From positions 1 to 25,643 of IMG/VR virus record IMGVR_UViG_3300023184_000472: 25,643 nt of DNA; one strand, given 5' to 3'. The notes beneath the pieces were generated by a model that saw only the letters and a list, made by a program, of their open reading frames with translations, had not been told where the DNA came from and made no database searches. A program made the position numbers and the translations under genes. Shown here piece after piece: positions 5,974-16,000 of this stretch. This DNA is from a virus. How positions within the stretch are numbered: the stretch's first letter is position 1; each line of letters begins with the position of its first letter.

Positions 5974-8900
5974 TTATGGTGTCGGTGTTGGGGTAGGTGT
6001 CGGTGTTGGGGTAGGTGACGGGATTCCATTCCAAATATTAATAGACTTTTGTACTTTATCCTCAATATTAGATAATTTTGTTGGGTCCATCTGAGAATAT
6101 ACGTTTGGGTTGTTTTGGTTAGCCCCAAAATATGTTACCCAAAACTTAGTAATTTCTTTTGCCGACACATTAGGTAGATTAATCATTCTATTTTTCCATC
6201 TTTCTAATAAAAGTGTAACATTATTACTTAAATCGTCAAATACCGCATAAGGTAAAGTTGTTGTGTCAGATTTTAAACAAAAATAATTTGGATTTCCATC
6301 AAAATACTTTTTAGACGTTCCCCAACTACTTGATAAATCAATTCCCGCAAAATTATTTTCGTAGGCCTCTAATCCTGTTGATGTTGCCGACTCTAAGTAC
6401 AACGCCGCAAAAACCGCATATTTTAATTTACCGTCATCAACAATACCTCCAGATTTCCTCATCAATTCAATCGTACTCATCGCCTCATTAAAAGTCACTT
6501 TATTATTTGTCGGAGTAATCGGAGTATACTTATTATAATCTGATGATGGAGTACAAGCTTGTGTTTGTGTTAGTTCTTTACCACCATTAGCGTTAGAAAT
6601 AACTTTATTTTGTTGGGAAATGACATTTCCTTTCGCATCTTTAGTTACTTGTTTTTTCTCTTCTTTATTTTTTTGAATTATGGTTTGTAATAAATTAGTT
6701 TTAAGTGATTGTAAATACGCATCAATTTTAGGTAATGATGCGATAGGTTGTCTAACCCCTGTAATAACTGTTTCAAAATTTCCTGGAGTAATACTATGGT
6801 CAACACTTAATATCATGTAAGGACCACTAAACATTGGTACATGTCTTAAATTAAAATACATGGTTGGTTGTATCATGGCATTCCCCATCATAGTAATCTG
6901 ACAACCGTAACTTCTATTTTTATACAAATTATATAATGAAGTACTTTGAGTGGCTCCTTTCCTACCTCCACCTTGATTCGCAAATTGGTTCAACACTTCC
7001 ATACCTTCGGCAGTCGCCTTTTCAGCACTTTGGTCAACTTGGAAACTTTTGAATATCTGTTGGTTTTGAGTTCCAATATCGACATTAAATCCAACAACTT
7101 TGTTAGATTTATCCCAATCTTTTTTACCCACTTGATTTTCAACTAATGGGTTGTCACTAGCTCTACGTAAATCAAACGCATCATTTCTAAAACGAAAATC
7201 AACATTATTCTTTAAATCTAACTGTTCACTTGGTTTACCCGCATAAAAACAAACCATTTTTGATGATGAGTCTCTATAATCAACATTTAAGAATGTTCCG
7301 AACAATGTGTTGGCAAATTCAGTAGTACCTTCTATTCTTGGTACAGGATTTTTTACCGCATCCTGTACATTATAAAAATTAACGTAAGATGGTATATTCA
7401 TAACCACAAAATGATTTTCAACTAATATACTTTGTACGTACCCTAACATACTTGCCTTTGTATTAATATTCTCAGGTTTTAACATGTCTTTTAATTTATA
7501 GACATCCACTAAAATTTTTTCCCCAATATTTCTACTCGCTCTATCCAATAATAAAACATCCTCAAACAATGTCTTAGTTTTAAAGTCGTTACCCGAAATC
7601 CATTTATCGTTTAACGCTTTGAATGTTTCCCATAATTCAACTTTAGTTTGGTTTCCATCTAAATCTGACTCGACTTGTCCTTCCGCACCAATTGTTGTTG
7701 CGGGTAAGGACCCATGTAACTTAGGCATCAAATTATTAATAATTTTTGCTTGGAAATTATTAATGTCTAATAGATAATTTGTCATAGCTTTATAAAACGC
7801 TCCTTGTCCCGACTTATTAGTAGGGCTCGGTACTTGTGGATATTCATCTTGAGGGACAAATACTGTTTTTACAATATATTGTTGTTGTGTTGGGGTAGTC
7901 GCCAATGAACCAAAAAACGCAATAATTGTTTCATTAATTAATGATTGGGTAGTACCAGTTGTTGGGGGTCCGCTTAATGGTAATCCTTCATATAATATAA
8001 TTCCAGCACTATTTGATAAGTATGCGGTTCTTTGAGGTCCGACTTTTCTAACTGTTATAGTGTCCCCACTTAAAAGAGATGTTGTAGAAATCACCTGACT
8101 TGGTGACGATATTGGTTCCTCAGGTGGAGCAATCGGATTACTTTGGAATTGGTTTAACTTTTGAGTTGCGTATATTTTTATAACGGTCGCAAATAATTTA
8201 ATGTTATCGACCGTAAAAGCAACATTTAAATCAACAAAAAAGTCTGTTATATAAGAACCATTATTATCGTATACTAACTCAGGTATTTCTGAAAATCCAA
8301 CATACGTATATAATGTCTCCCATTCTTTAGGGTAGTTTGTTTTAGACGTTATTAATGTAACCCCTCCACCATTAGTAGGTACCGCGTTTGGCGTTATAAC
8401 GGTATAATTCCCCCATGTGTAAGGGTCCGTTAGTGGTAGTGATGAAAACGTATAGAATAATTTTTTATCATATAACGAGGGATTACCATATTTAAAAACA
8501 ACGTCATAATTTAAAAATTGTTTTAAGATACTAGTCACATTACCTACCTGAGAATCTTGTATTTTTGTAACAACGTTAGAACCTGTATCCCCCGTTATCT
8601 TTGGAACTTTCAATAAACTTCTAAACATCATTTGGAAGTTTTTAAACGTTTTTTGTGTTTCAGTTCCTGAGTTACCCGAGTCCCCAGGAGTGTAATCGTA
8701 AACCGATTTTGAGAAATTTAAAAATTCAGTTTCAAATCCGTCTAACACATCTTTTTCAAAGACAGACAATACTTCACTCATTTGTGAATAGTCATTTGCC
8801 GTACCGTTTATTGAGAAATTTTCTTGTTGACTTTGTCCCGAGAAAATATGTTTCATATAATCAAACGGTGAAGGTTTTTTAACTTTTGAATTATCAAAAT

Positions 8901-11900
8901 ATCCGTAATTTGGTGCTCCCCAAAATAATCTGACAGAACCGTCATACATCGCCTGATTTGAGTTAACCTCATATTTCATTTCGTATGATGACCCACTTGG
9001 TTTAAAACATTCATTTTTTGTTTGATTTAACAGAGACCCTTGGGATGGCATTAAATACATATATTTTGTGTCAGGGGTATCGACACTAACAGACCAAGGA
9101 ATGATTCGTAAATCTCTCATAGGTATTGCAGGGTCAAACCCCTCAGCAAGATTTATAATTGCGTCATCAACATAATTAATTGAGACTCCACTTGTTATTC
9201 CTGATTGTATCGCACTGTCAGTATATCCTGAAAAAACCTCATACCCTTGACAAAAAACATTAAAATCATTTATTAATTTAGGATAAAACCCTGTATTAAT
9301 TAATGTTGAAACTTCCGTTCCAATAGTTGTGTCTTTTTGTAATACAATATCAATTGGGGCACCATTAATAATTAGTCCGTAATTTCGAGTATTGGCACTT
9401 GTTACAGGGTCAAAATTATTCGTATAACTAAACCCTGTCCATGAAGTGTCCAATATATCAATATTTTTTTCAACATACGTTTTATATCTATGCCATATTG
9501 AACCGAATTTTAACACCCATGCGTAAGGTAGTTTATGTACCGCCCCAAATTTCTTAAGTGCGGCAAAAATATAATCCAAATCAGTTGAGGAGTTATTCTC
9601 ATATGTTTTAAACTTTTCCCTCATTGTTGCCAACGGTAAACTATTAATGAAAAGATATGCCGATGCGATAAACGGATGTTCATCATTATTTCTAAAATTC
9701 TTAACCCCCTCTTGAATTGAGTTAATAAAATATGGTGTATTAAGGATTGACGTGGTTTGATTATCGGTAACTTCACCACTATAACTAAAATATCTAACGT
9801 TACCTTCAGTAACTAATTGGTCCTCAAATTTTCTATTTTTGTACCATGTTTTTAAATCTGTCGAATTAATAACATTTGGGGTTTGTCCCGATAAATAAAC
9901 AAAATTAGTTATTGGTCGAATACTATTTAAAGTATTTGTTGTTACAAAACTAGTAATTAACTTAATGTTTGGGTTATATTTTAAAACTTTAGTAGTATTG
10001 AGTGTTCCGTTAACATCTAAGATTGTCGAACCATTTGCCAAATATTTTTTATCCCAATTCTTATTAGTAAATGGGAAAGTATCCCCCAAATCAAATTTGT
10101 TTGATGTAGTAGAACCCGTAATATATTCTGACATAGCGACCTCATTTGGTAGTGAAATGGATGGTTGTGATTTAGTACTATTTAAAATATTGGCATCGAT
10201 AAACTCAAACCCACCATTATTAACCAAATTTTTAATATATGGGGTGTTATAAATCCCTCTAATATAATTTTGCCAACTTTCCCCTAATCCACTATTTGAG
10301 AATTGTCTTAAGATTGTTGTAAAATTAGTGGCGTTAAATCCATACTCTCTTAATTTTTGTATAATAAAAGGATTGTCGTTTGATAAACTTTTAACAATGT
10401 TATTATTTTCCGACTCGGCAATTAGATTAGTTATTTTGTCAGCGTCCGACACAAAGTCATTACTTCTTGAAAGTCTAGAATAATACGAGGTTAACATAAC
10501 CCTTTCGTAAATCTCAAAAAAGAACTTAACTTCTTCCTTATTACCGTAAACCCAATTCCCAATTGGGAATTCAATTGCATCTAACGAAACTCTTTGTGGT
10601 TGGGTTAATTCATTAGTATTAGGTGTTGGGTCGGCAGGAGGTAATGTTCTTTCGGTAAAACCTTTAATAAATTCTTCTACAAATTCAATTTCAGGCCAAA
10701 CATTAAATAAATAACCCTTACTTCTATTAATAATTTTTGGGTCACCAGGATAAGTTATTTCATATTTTTCTTGTCCATCCTCACCCGAAGTTTCAACAAT
10801 TAATTGTGGCCATGGATATACAGGTTGTTTAGAATTATCCCCCGATGAAATATTATCGGCAGATGCCCCCGCAACTTGTTTATCAAATATAACTTCTTTT
10901 CGATATTTATTATCTCTTTGTTCCCAAGCATTTGTGTGGACATCATCCATCATTCTTAAAAACGCCTCACCATTTGCAAAAATCACCGCCAAAACATTTC
11001 TAATGTTCGGGACAAATCCAATACCACTATCCTTACTTTGTAATAGTTTAGATAACGCCTCAGTTAATTCGGTTTCAATCTGTTGTCGTTTTTCCTTTAA
11101 CTCTTTTGATAATTTATCAAGTTTATCGACAAATCGTTTATTTCCTTCAAAAACGTGGTACACATAAATAGGTTGTTGTGTACCATCACGTTCAACCACT
11201 TTACCCGAATTAAATATTTTATTCTTTTCTAATTCTGCTCGTAATTCAGTTAATTCAATTGTTGTTGGTTCTTTATCTTTATTTTTTTCTTTAAAAGTTG
11301 TTACTAAATCAACATCTTCTGATGTAATTTCTATTGGGAAGTCGTTATAATCGATATTACAAACTATTTTACATGGTTTTGATGTAGTATCAATTTTATA
11401 CGAACCGTTAGAACCGACCGATTTATTATCGTTTAACAATGTATTTTTTTTCTCAATAATTCCTTTTAACTCCGAAATAGCGTCGCTTTGTTTTTTAGGG
11501 GTATTGAATTCAGGTCTAAAACTATAGATTTTAGTCTCACTATTAGTCAAACTAATCCCGCTAGATAATAAAGTATCTTTCTTTAAAACGAAATAAGTTT
11601 GTTTGTCCATATACTTATCAAACCAAGAAGACCCTGCAGCATAGTAAACGTCTTTCCCATAAGCAATTATTTGTTTTTGGTAATCGTCAACATCCGTTAA
11701 CGGGTCTAAATTTTGTTTGGTAAAAGAATCTAAAATGTTTTTAACAAAGTTCTCAATTCTGTTGGACATTTGTACAAGAGTAAGTTCAGGGAAATCGTCA
11801 GGTATTAAACCTTTTGTTTTATATTCACTATACATCTCTTTAACTTTCTGATAACCTCTCTCATAGATGGTATCATCAACATTTGAGAATTGGCTAGCGT

Positions 11901-12693
11901 TACCACTTGTTGTTTGTATCTTAACCCTTGATTTGTACATGTGTGGAGCAGCAATCAGATACCCCATAGAAATTTCACTTAGAATTGTATACTTGTAAGT
12001 ATAAAAAACTAAATCAATATGAAAGTTTCCAGAACTAGTGTTATATCTTGAAGTAAAATCTTTTAACATTATCGGTAATCTAACCGCCTTACCGTAATAT
12101 CCTTTTATCGTTAAATAAAATAACGGATAAGGTAAATTAAAAAACGCCGCATAAGGGGAGTTATCTCCACCTTCAAATAACGCCCTACCTTTTACGTCTT
12201 CCATTTGTATATTGATGGTTGACATAAATGAAGTGTTTTGTTTGATTGTAATATTGGTAATACCTAATAATCCATTATCAGTCGCGCCAGGTTTACCTCC
12301 CGAATTAATCGTTTGTCTGATATAGTAATCAGCATCATTTTTAGGATTTGTAACTGATTCTTGTTTTGGTTGATTAACCCCTTTTCCTTGAATAGCATCT
12401 TTTCCCGTGAATTCATCCGTATACTCATTATCTAAAAAGGTTTTTCCACCTGGCTTTAAAAAATTCATTGACGCGACCGAAATTGTTTGGATTGCGTCGT
12501 TACTTGCGGTACCCAAAGATAATTTAGTTCTTGGTATTACTTTACATTCTAAGTTAGCATACATTACTAAATCTTCCTGTCTCACATGTCTCTCTGAGGC
12601 AACTCCATGCTCATCAATAAGTTTGTTCGGGTCAACTATGATAATGTTGTTATAGTCGAGTTCGACCAATATATTTTCTGGTTTATCTACCAT
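5974..12693 (-). CDS. Giant baseplate hub-like protein with putative C-terminal peptidoglycan hydrolase domain and Pro-Thr tail
   Basis: This is a single uninterrupted 2239-aa frame. The N-terminal region (about 140-250: LLGITNITIKQN, then PYPLFYLTIKGYYGKA) and a region near 1860-1985 (FNVDIGTQNQQIF; SYGCQITMMGNAMIQP; YFNLRHVPMFSGPYMILSVDH) resemble the tube-like barrel domains of contractile-tail hub proteins (T4 gp27 / P2 gpD type). The roughly 1500 residues between them are not recognised. Residues about 2070-2220 contain YLES (Glu2101), NNFAGID and PYAVFDDL in an order like GH73-type glucosaminidases, suggesting a cell-wall-degrading tip analogous to the lysozyme in T4 gp5. The C-terminus is repeated Pro-Thr. 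The start overlaps the LysM gene by 11 nt, implying coupled synthesis. A hub-lysozyme fusion is my best reading; the hydrolase is tentative. Confidence 0.8.
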   Translation of the reverse strand: MVDKPENILVELDYNNIIIVDPNKLIDEHGVASERHVRQEDLVMYANLECKVIPRTKLSLGTASNDAIQTISVASMNFLKPGGKTFLDNEYTDEFTGKDAIQGKGVNQPKQESVTNPKNDADYYIRQTINSGGKPGATDNGLLGITNITIKQNTSFMSTINIQMEDVKGRALFEGGDNSPYAAFFNLPYPLFYLTIKGYYGKAVRLPIMLKDFTSRYNTSSGNFHIDLVFYTYKYTILSEISMGYLIAAPHMYKSRVKIQTTSGNASQFSNVDDTIYERGYQKVKEMYSEYKTKGLIPDDFPELTLVQMSNRIENFVKNILDSFTKQNLDPLTDVDDYQKQIIAYGKDVYYAAGSSWFDKYMDKQTYFVLKKDTLLSSGISLTNSETKIYSFRPEFNTPKKQSDAISELKGIIEKKNTLLNDNKSVGSNGSYKIDTTSKPCKIVCNIDYNDFPIEITSEDVDLVTTFKEKNKDKEPTTIELTELRAELEKNKIFNSGKVVERDGTQQPIYVYHVFEGNKRFVDKLDKLSKELKEKRQQIETELTEALSKLLQSKDSGIGFVPNIRNVLAVIFANGEAFLRMMDDVHTNAWEQRDNKYRKEVIFDKQVAGASADNISSGDNSKQPVYPWPQLIVETSGEDGQEKYEITYPGDPKIINRSKGYLFNVWPEIEFVEEFIKGFTERTLPPADPTPNTNELTQPQRVSLDAIEFPIGNWVYGNKEEVKFFFEIYERVMLTSYYSRLSRSNDFVSDADKITNLIAESENNNIVKSLSNDNPFIIQKLREYGFNATNFTTILRQFSNSGLGESWQNYIRGIYNTPYIKNLVNNGGFEFIDANILNSTKSQPSISLPNEVAMSEYITGSTTSNKFDLGDTFPFTNKNWDKKYLANGSTILDVNGTLNTTKVLKYNPNIKLITSFVTTNTLNSIRPITNFVYLSGQTPNVINSTDLKTWYKNRKFEDQLVTEGNVRYFSYSGEVTDNQTTSILNTPYFINSIQEGVKNFRNNDEHPFIASAYLFINSLPLATMREKFKTYENNSSTDLDYIFAALKKFGAVHKLPYAWVLKFGSIWHRYKTYVEKNIDILDTSWTGFSYTNNFDPVTSANTRNYGLIINGAPIDIVLQKDTTIGTEVSTLINTGFYPKLINDFNVFCQGYEVFSGYTDSAIQSGITSGVSINYVDDAIINLAEGFDPAIPMRDLRIIPWSVSVDTPDTKYMYLMPSQGSLLNQTKNECFKPSGSSYEMKYEVNSNQAMYDGSVRLFWGAPNYGYFDNSKVKKPSPFDYMKHIFSGQSQQENFSINGTANDYSQMSEVLSVFEKDVLDGFETEFLNFSKSVYDYTPGDSGNSGTETQKTFKNFQMMFRSLLKVPKITGDTGSNVVTKIQDSQVGNVTSILKQFLNYDVVFKYGNPSLYDKKLFYTFSSLPLTDPYTWGNYTVITPNAVPTNGGGVTLITSKTNYPKEWETLYTYVGFSEIPELVYDNNGSYITDFFVDLNVAFTVDNIKLFATVIKIYATQKLNQFQSNPIAPPEEPISSPSQVISTTSLLSGDTITVRKVGPQRTAYLSNSAGIILYEGLPLSGPPTTGTTQSLINETIIAFFGSLATTPTQQQYIVKTVFVPQDEYPQVPSPTNKSGQGAFYKAMTNYLLDINNFQAKIINNLMPKLHGSLPATTIGAEGQVESDLDGNQTKVELWETFKALNDKWISGNDFKTKTLFEDVLLLDRASRNIGEKILVDVYKLKDMLKPENINTKASMLGYVQSILVENHFVVMNIPSYVNFYNVQDAVKNPVPRIEGTTEFANTLFGTFLNVDYRDSSSKMVCFYAGKPSEQLDLKNNVDFRFRNDAFDLRRASDNPLVENQVGKKDWDKSNKVVGFNVDIGTQNQQIFKSFQVDQSAEKATAEGMEVLNQFANQGGGRKGATQSTSLYNLYKNRSYGCQITMMGNAMIQPTMYFNLRHVPMFSGPYMILSVDHSITPGNFETVITGVRQPIASLPKIDAYLQSLKTNLLQTIIQKNKEEKKQVTKDAKGNVISQQNKVISNANGGKELTQTQACTPSSDYNKYTPITPTNNKVTFNEAMSTIELMRKSGGIVDDGKLKYAVFAALYLESATSTGLEAYENNFAGIDLSSSWGTSKKYFDGNPNYFCLKSDTTTLPYAVFDDLSNNVTLLLERWKNRMINLPNVSAKEITKFWVTYFGANQNNPNVYSQMDPTKLSNIEDKVQKSINIWNGIPSPTPTPTPTPTPTP
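5977..6021 (-). repeat. Pro-Thr codon repeat at the end of the hub gene
   Basis: On the plus strand GGTGTCGGTGTTGGGGTA occurs twice in tandem (18-nt period) within a 45-nt tract encoding alternating Pro and Thr at the extreme C-terminus. It is a simple-sequence tract prone to length change in multiples of six bases. Confidence 0.85.
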
Positions 12694-13006
12694 AATAGAA
12701 GAAATGATTGTCTAATTGATTTTTATAGTCCTGTAAAGAAGCTACTAAAGGAAATGGAATTGTCAAGATAGCACCGTCAGGAATATTCCATTCTTGTCCT
12801 CCGTATGTCGGATTACCTTGCATAATTAACCATCCAAAAGTCGCGGAACCATAATATTGTTGGGAGACTTTATCCATTCTTGATTGTCCGACTTTATATA
12901 TGTACCTTTTATCGGTAGATTTTGTCGGTATTGTAATATATGGTACAACCGTTTGTTGACCATCAAGAATAAAATTACTATATCGGTTATAATTTTGTTT
13001 CGCCAT
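12683..13006 (-). CDS. Small LysM-type baseplate protein (T4 gp53 / P2 gpX-like)
   Basis: This 107-aa protein has a LysM-like core at about 35-88: YIYKVGQSRMDKVSQQYYGS, then FGWLIMQGN and IPDGAILTIPFP. That is the family pattern of an opening beta strand, helix, Asn-containing turn and closing IPxGxxLxIP strand. Small LysM proteins of contractile tails (P2 gpX; the LysM portion of T4 gp53) bind the hub or tube rather than peptidoglycan. The gene sits between the two giant baseplate genes, 2 nt after the stop of the 1685-aa gene and overlapping the 2239-aa start by 11 nt, which fits a structural adaptor between hub and tube-cap proteins. The N-terminal 30 residues and the C-terminal helix (LQDYKNQLDNHFF) lie outside the LysM core. 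Confidence 0.82.
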   Translation of the reverse strand: MAKQNYNRYSNFILDGQQTVVPYITIPTKSTDKRYIYKVGQSRMDKVSQQYYGSATFGWLIMQGNPTYGGQEWNIPDGAILTIPFPLVASLQDYKNQLDNHFFYYGR

Positions 13007-13008
13007 GA

Positions 13009-16000
13009 TTAATCAAATTTAATTTTTCCAAGATAAGTCTTTTTATCTTCAGGTCTTATATTAACAGTTTTATATAAATCACTTATCCAACCTGATTGTT
13101 CTTTAACTTTATTGGCATCGGTTAATGGAATAGTCGTATAAGCGAATTTTCTTGTCTTACCTTTAGGATACATGGTTTCCTCAATACCGTCAGTTAATTT
13201 TTTATAATCTGAAGATTTTTTTAATTTTGTGAACATTTTTTCTTCATCTTTTAATTCTGATTTATAATCGTCAGATAAATCATTAACAATTTTTTCAAAT
13301 TTATTTTTTAAGTTTACAGGGTCTTTTAATGTTGTTAAATCACCTTTAATCACATAGTTAATAAATTCATCTTTTTTATTTTTATCGGAAAGGATTCTTG
13401 CCATAAGAAAGAAAAAAGTTTTATCGTAATTCCCAGGAACTGATGGGAACTTATCCTGATTCAATACCTTAAAGTCACCACCACGATATGGGTCGCCTTT
13501 AAACGCTATTTGATAGTCATCACTACCTAATAAAGTATTAAATTTAGTGGTCGCAGCGTTTAGTGATTGAAAATCAAATACTAATTCTCTGTAGGTTGTG
13601 TCAGGTATATTAGTCCCTGTTTTACTTGATTCACTAACTTGGGTTGTTCCCGACAAATTATAAATTCTGGGTGTATTAGTATCTAAAAGTTTACCGTCAG
13701 TTAAATTCGTAACCAAATTAATTTTTCTAATTATCTGAACATAGTTTTGTTCAAAAACCACCACTTCTTGCATAATTGTGGTAATTCCATTTGAAAATGT
13801 TGTCTCTAAATTATTAATATAGTCAACCATATTAGTCCTAACGTCTCTGATTGCCTTTGAGTTCGGGTCAAAGTTTTTTAATAAACCTTTAATGATTGGG
13901 TTATTAGTACCGTTTATTGCGGCAATTGCGTCAGTAAATTGTTTTTTAATTAAATCAGTATCTTTTTCTGTATAATTTGATTTACCATATATTTCCACCG
14001 CTCTCGCAACGGGATTAACTGTACCTCCGCTTGCAACACCTTCATTATAGTTTCGTTTTGAATTTAACATTTGTACAACACCGTAATTATAACTTGAGTT
14101 AACACTTTCTAATTTATTGGTAAGTAATTCAAAATAATTTTTAGTCTCAGTTAATAAACTATCCATAATTTTTTGATATCCTATTTCTCCTGTTTGTCCA
14201 CTAGGTACTGGAATATTTGTGATAATTTCACCAATTGTGGTTCCACCATTATTTGTCGGAGGATTATCTACATTGGCAACAGTTGCAGGAGTCTGAGATG
14301 CTAAAATAGCGTCAACAACACTTTTGTCTAATGCAGAAGTATCTTCAGTCCAAACCGCTCTCTCATCATAAATTTCAGTATTTGCGTAGTAATTAAATGA
14401 TAGTGCGTTTTGTAATTGTTCTACAGGTCTCGCAAGTCCCATACCTCCAATGATATTGAAGTTTAAAGAAACGCTAGCAATCATTGGTTGTATACCAATA
14501 CCTTCAGGATTCATATCAAACACTAAAGGGTCATATGTAAACGATAGTGATGTTGGGATAATTTTACTATTAACAAAATCCCCTAATCTTAGAATTAATA
14601 CGGGCGGTGCCCCGAATGATGTATTAACCGCATCATTATATTTTGGTTTACCATCGGTACCAATTGTTGGTATTGTCTCCCCAGGTCTAACACATTGATT
14701 TAAGAACGTTAGGCGAGCGTTTAATCCTTCAGGTGAAGTTGAGTGGAACGCAGGGTTAAAGTACTTAATCTTCTCTTTAAATGAGTCGTAGACCATTGGT
14801 GCCTCTTGTTTAATAACCTCAAAGTAGTCACACTCAGATAAAAGTCCTCTTAATATTTTTTTAGTAATCCCTTCTTTAATTTTCTTAATTGTATCAACTG
14901 TTGGTGCTGGTCTTGGGACATCTACATTCACAGTTTTAACCTCTTTAATTGGTTCAGGTGTTGGTGCGGGTTTAGGTGGCATAATAACTTTAATTGTTTT
15001 AACCCTAACTCGTCTACAAGCCATCGCACTTACCGAATATATTTGAGAGTTAGATGTTACTTTACCTGTTTTATCTTTTTGATTAACTCTACAGTCAACA
15101 TCAAACCCTGTAGTTGTCCCTGTACTTGTTGTCGAAGTCGTACCTGACGCCCCTTCAACAAATCCTGTTTTAGGTATCACAGTTTCTTCTCCCGTACCCG
15201 TAGCTCCAGATATTGTAAATGTTTTATCTGTTATAAACGGTCCTAATGAAGCACCTCCATCTGAATAAGATTTAAAAAAGTTACTAATAGAACTAATTCT
15301 TCTGTCAGACAATGCTTTGTTATATGCAACAGTTGCGACCGCAGATGCGGAACCTTCCATTTCAACACTAATTTTTGCTCCCTTCTTTAATAATGCGACC
15401 GCGTCTTTAACAAACCCCTTACTAAAAGTGTTAAAATTACTTATAACCACACTATTAAAGAATTGTTCAACGTTAGTCTCTCTATCACCTTTAGCAAATG
15501 TTCCCTCTGAGAGACTAACATATTTTTTAATGTTGTCTTCTTTGGTATAAACGTCATAAATTCCTTGGTATTCGACTGAAGTTGTTTTGTCAGGGTTTTT
15601 ACCAGGAATATCATTTTCAAAATAGAATGCAAAATCTAAATACTTATTTTCAAACTCCGCACCTGAAGTATCGTCAGTTGTCGCAGTCGTAGTATTTGTA
15701 TTTGCATTATCTCCCGTCACATCAGTATTCGCCTTAGGAATTGATTTATTGATTCCCGCCAATTCTTCGTCAGTTAATCTTGGGTTATTTAATATTTGTT
15801 GGTATGTAAACAAATCAGATGCGGGAATTGTATTATATTTCTTAGCCAATTCATAGATATCAAATTTAACACACCCCGCAAAAAACGAATCCATGATTGA
15901 TGTTACTTTTTCTTTGTTTTGACCTTTTAATTGTTTTTCAGCAACAATATTCATTACCGATGGGTGGTCAACAATCATCTTCCAAGATAAGGTTCCTGTT

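Noticed and set aside
5495-6021. Regular short repeats considered as a CRISPR array.
   Set aside because: Both tracts are in frame, encode Pro-rich or Pro-Thr peptides, and lack unique spacers of uniform length.
10555-10572. Perfect 18-bp palindrome AATTCCCAATTGGGAATT within the hub gene.
   Set aside because: It encodes ordinary residues (Phe-Pro-Ile-Gly-Asn) in frame and has no repeat elsewhere that I saw. A site function is possible but unsupported.
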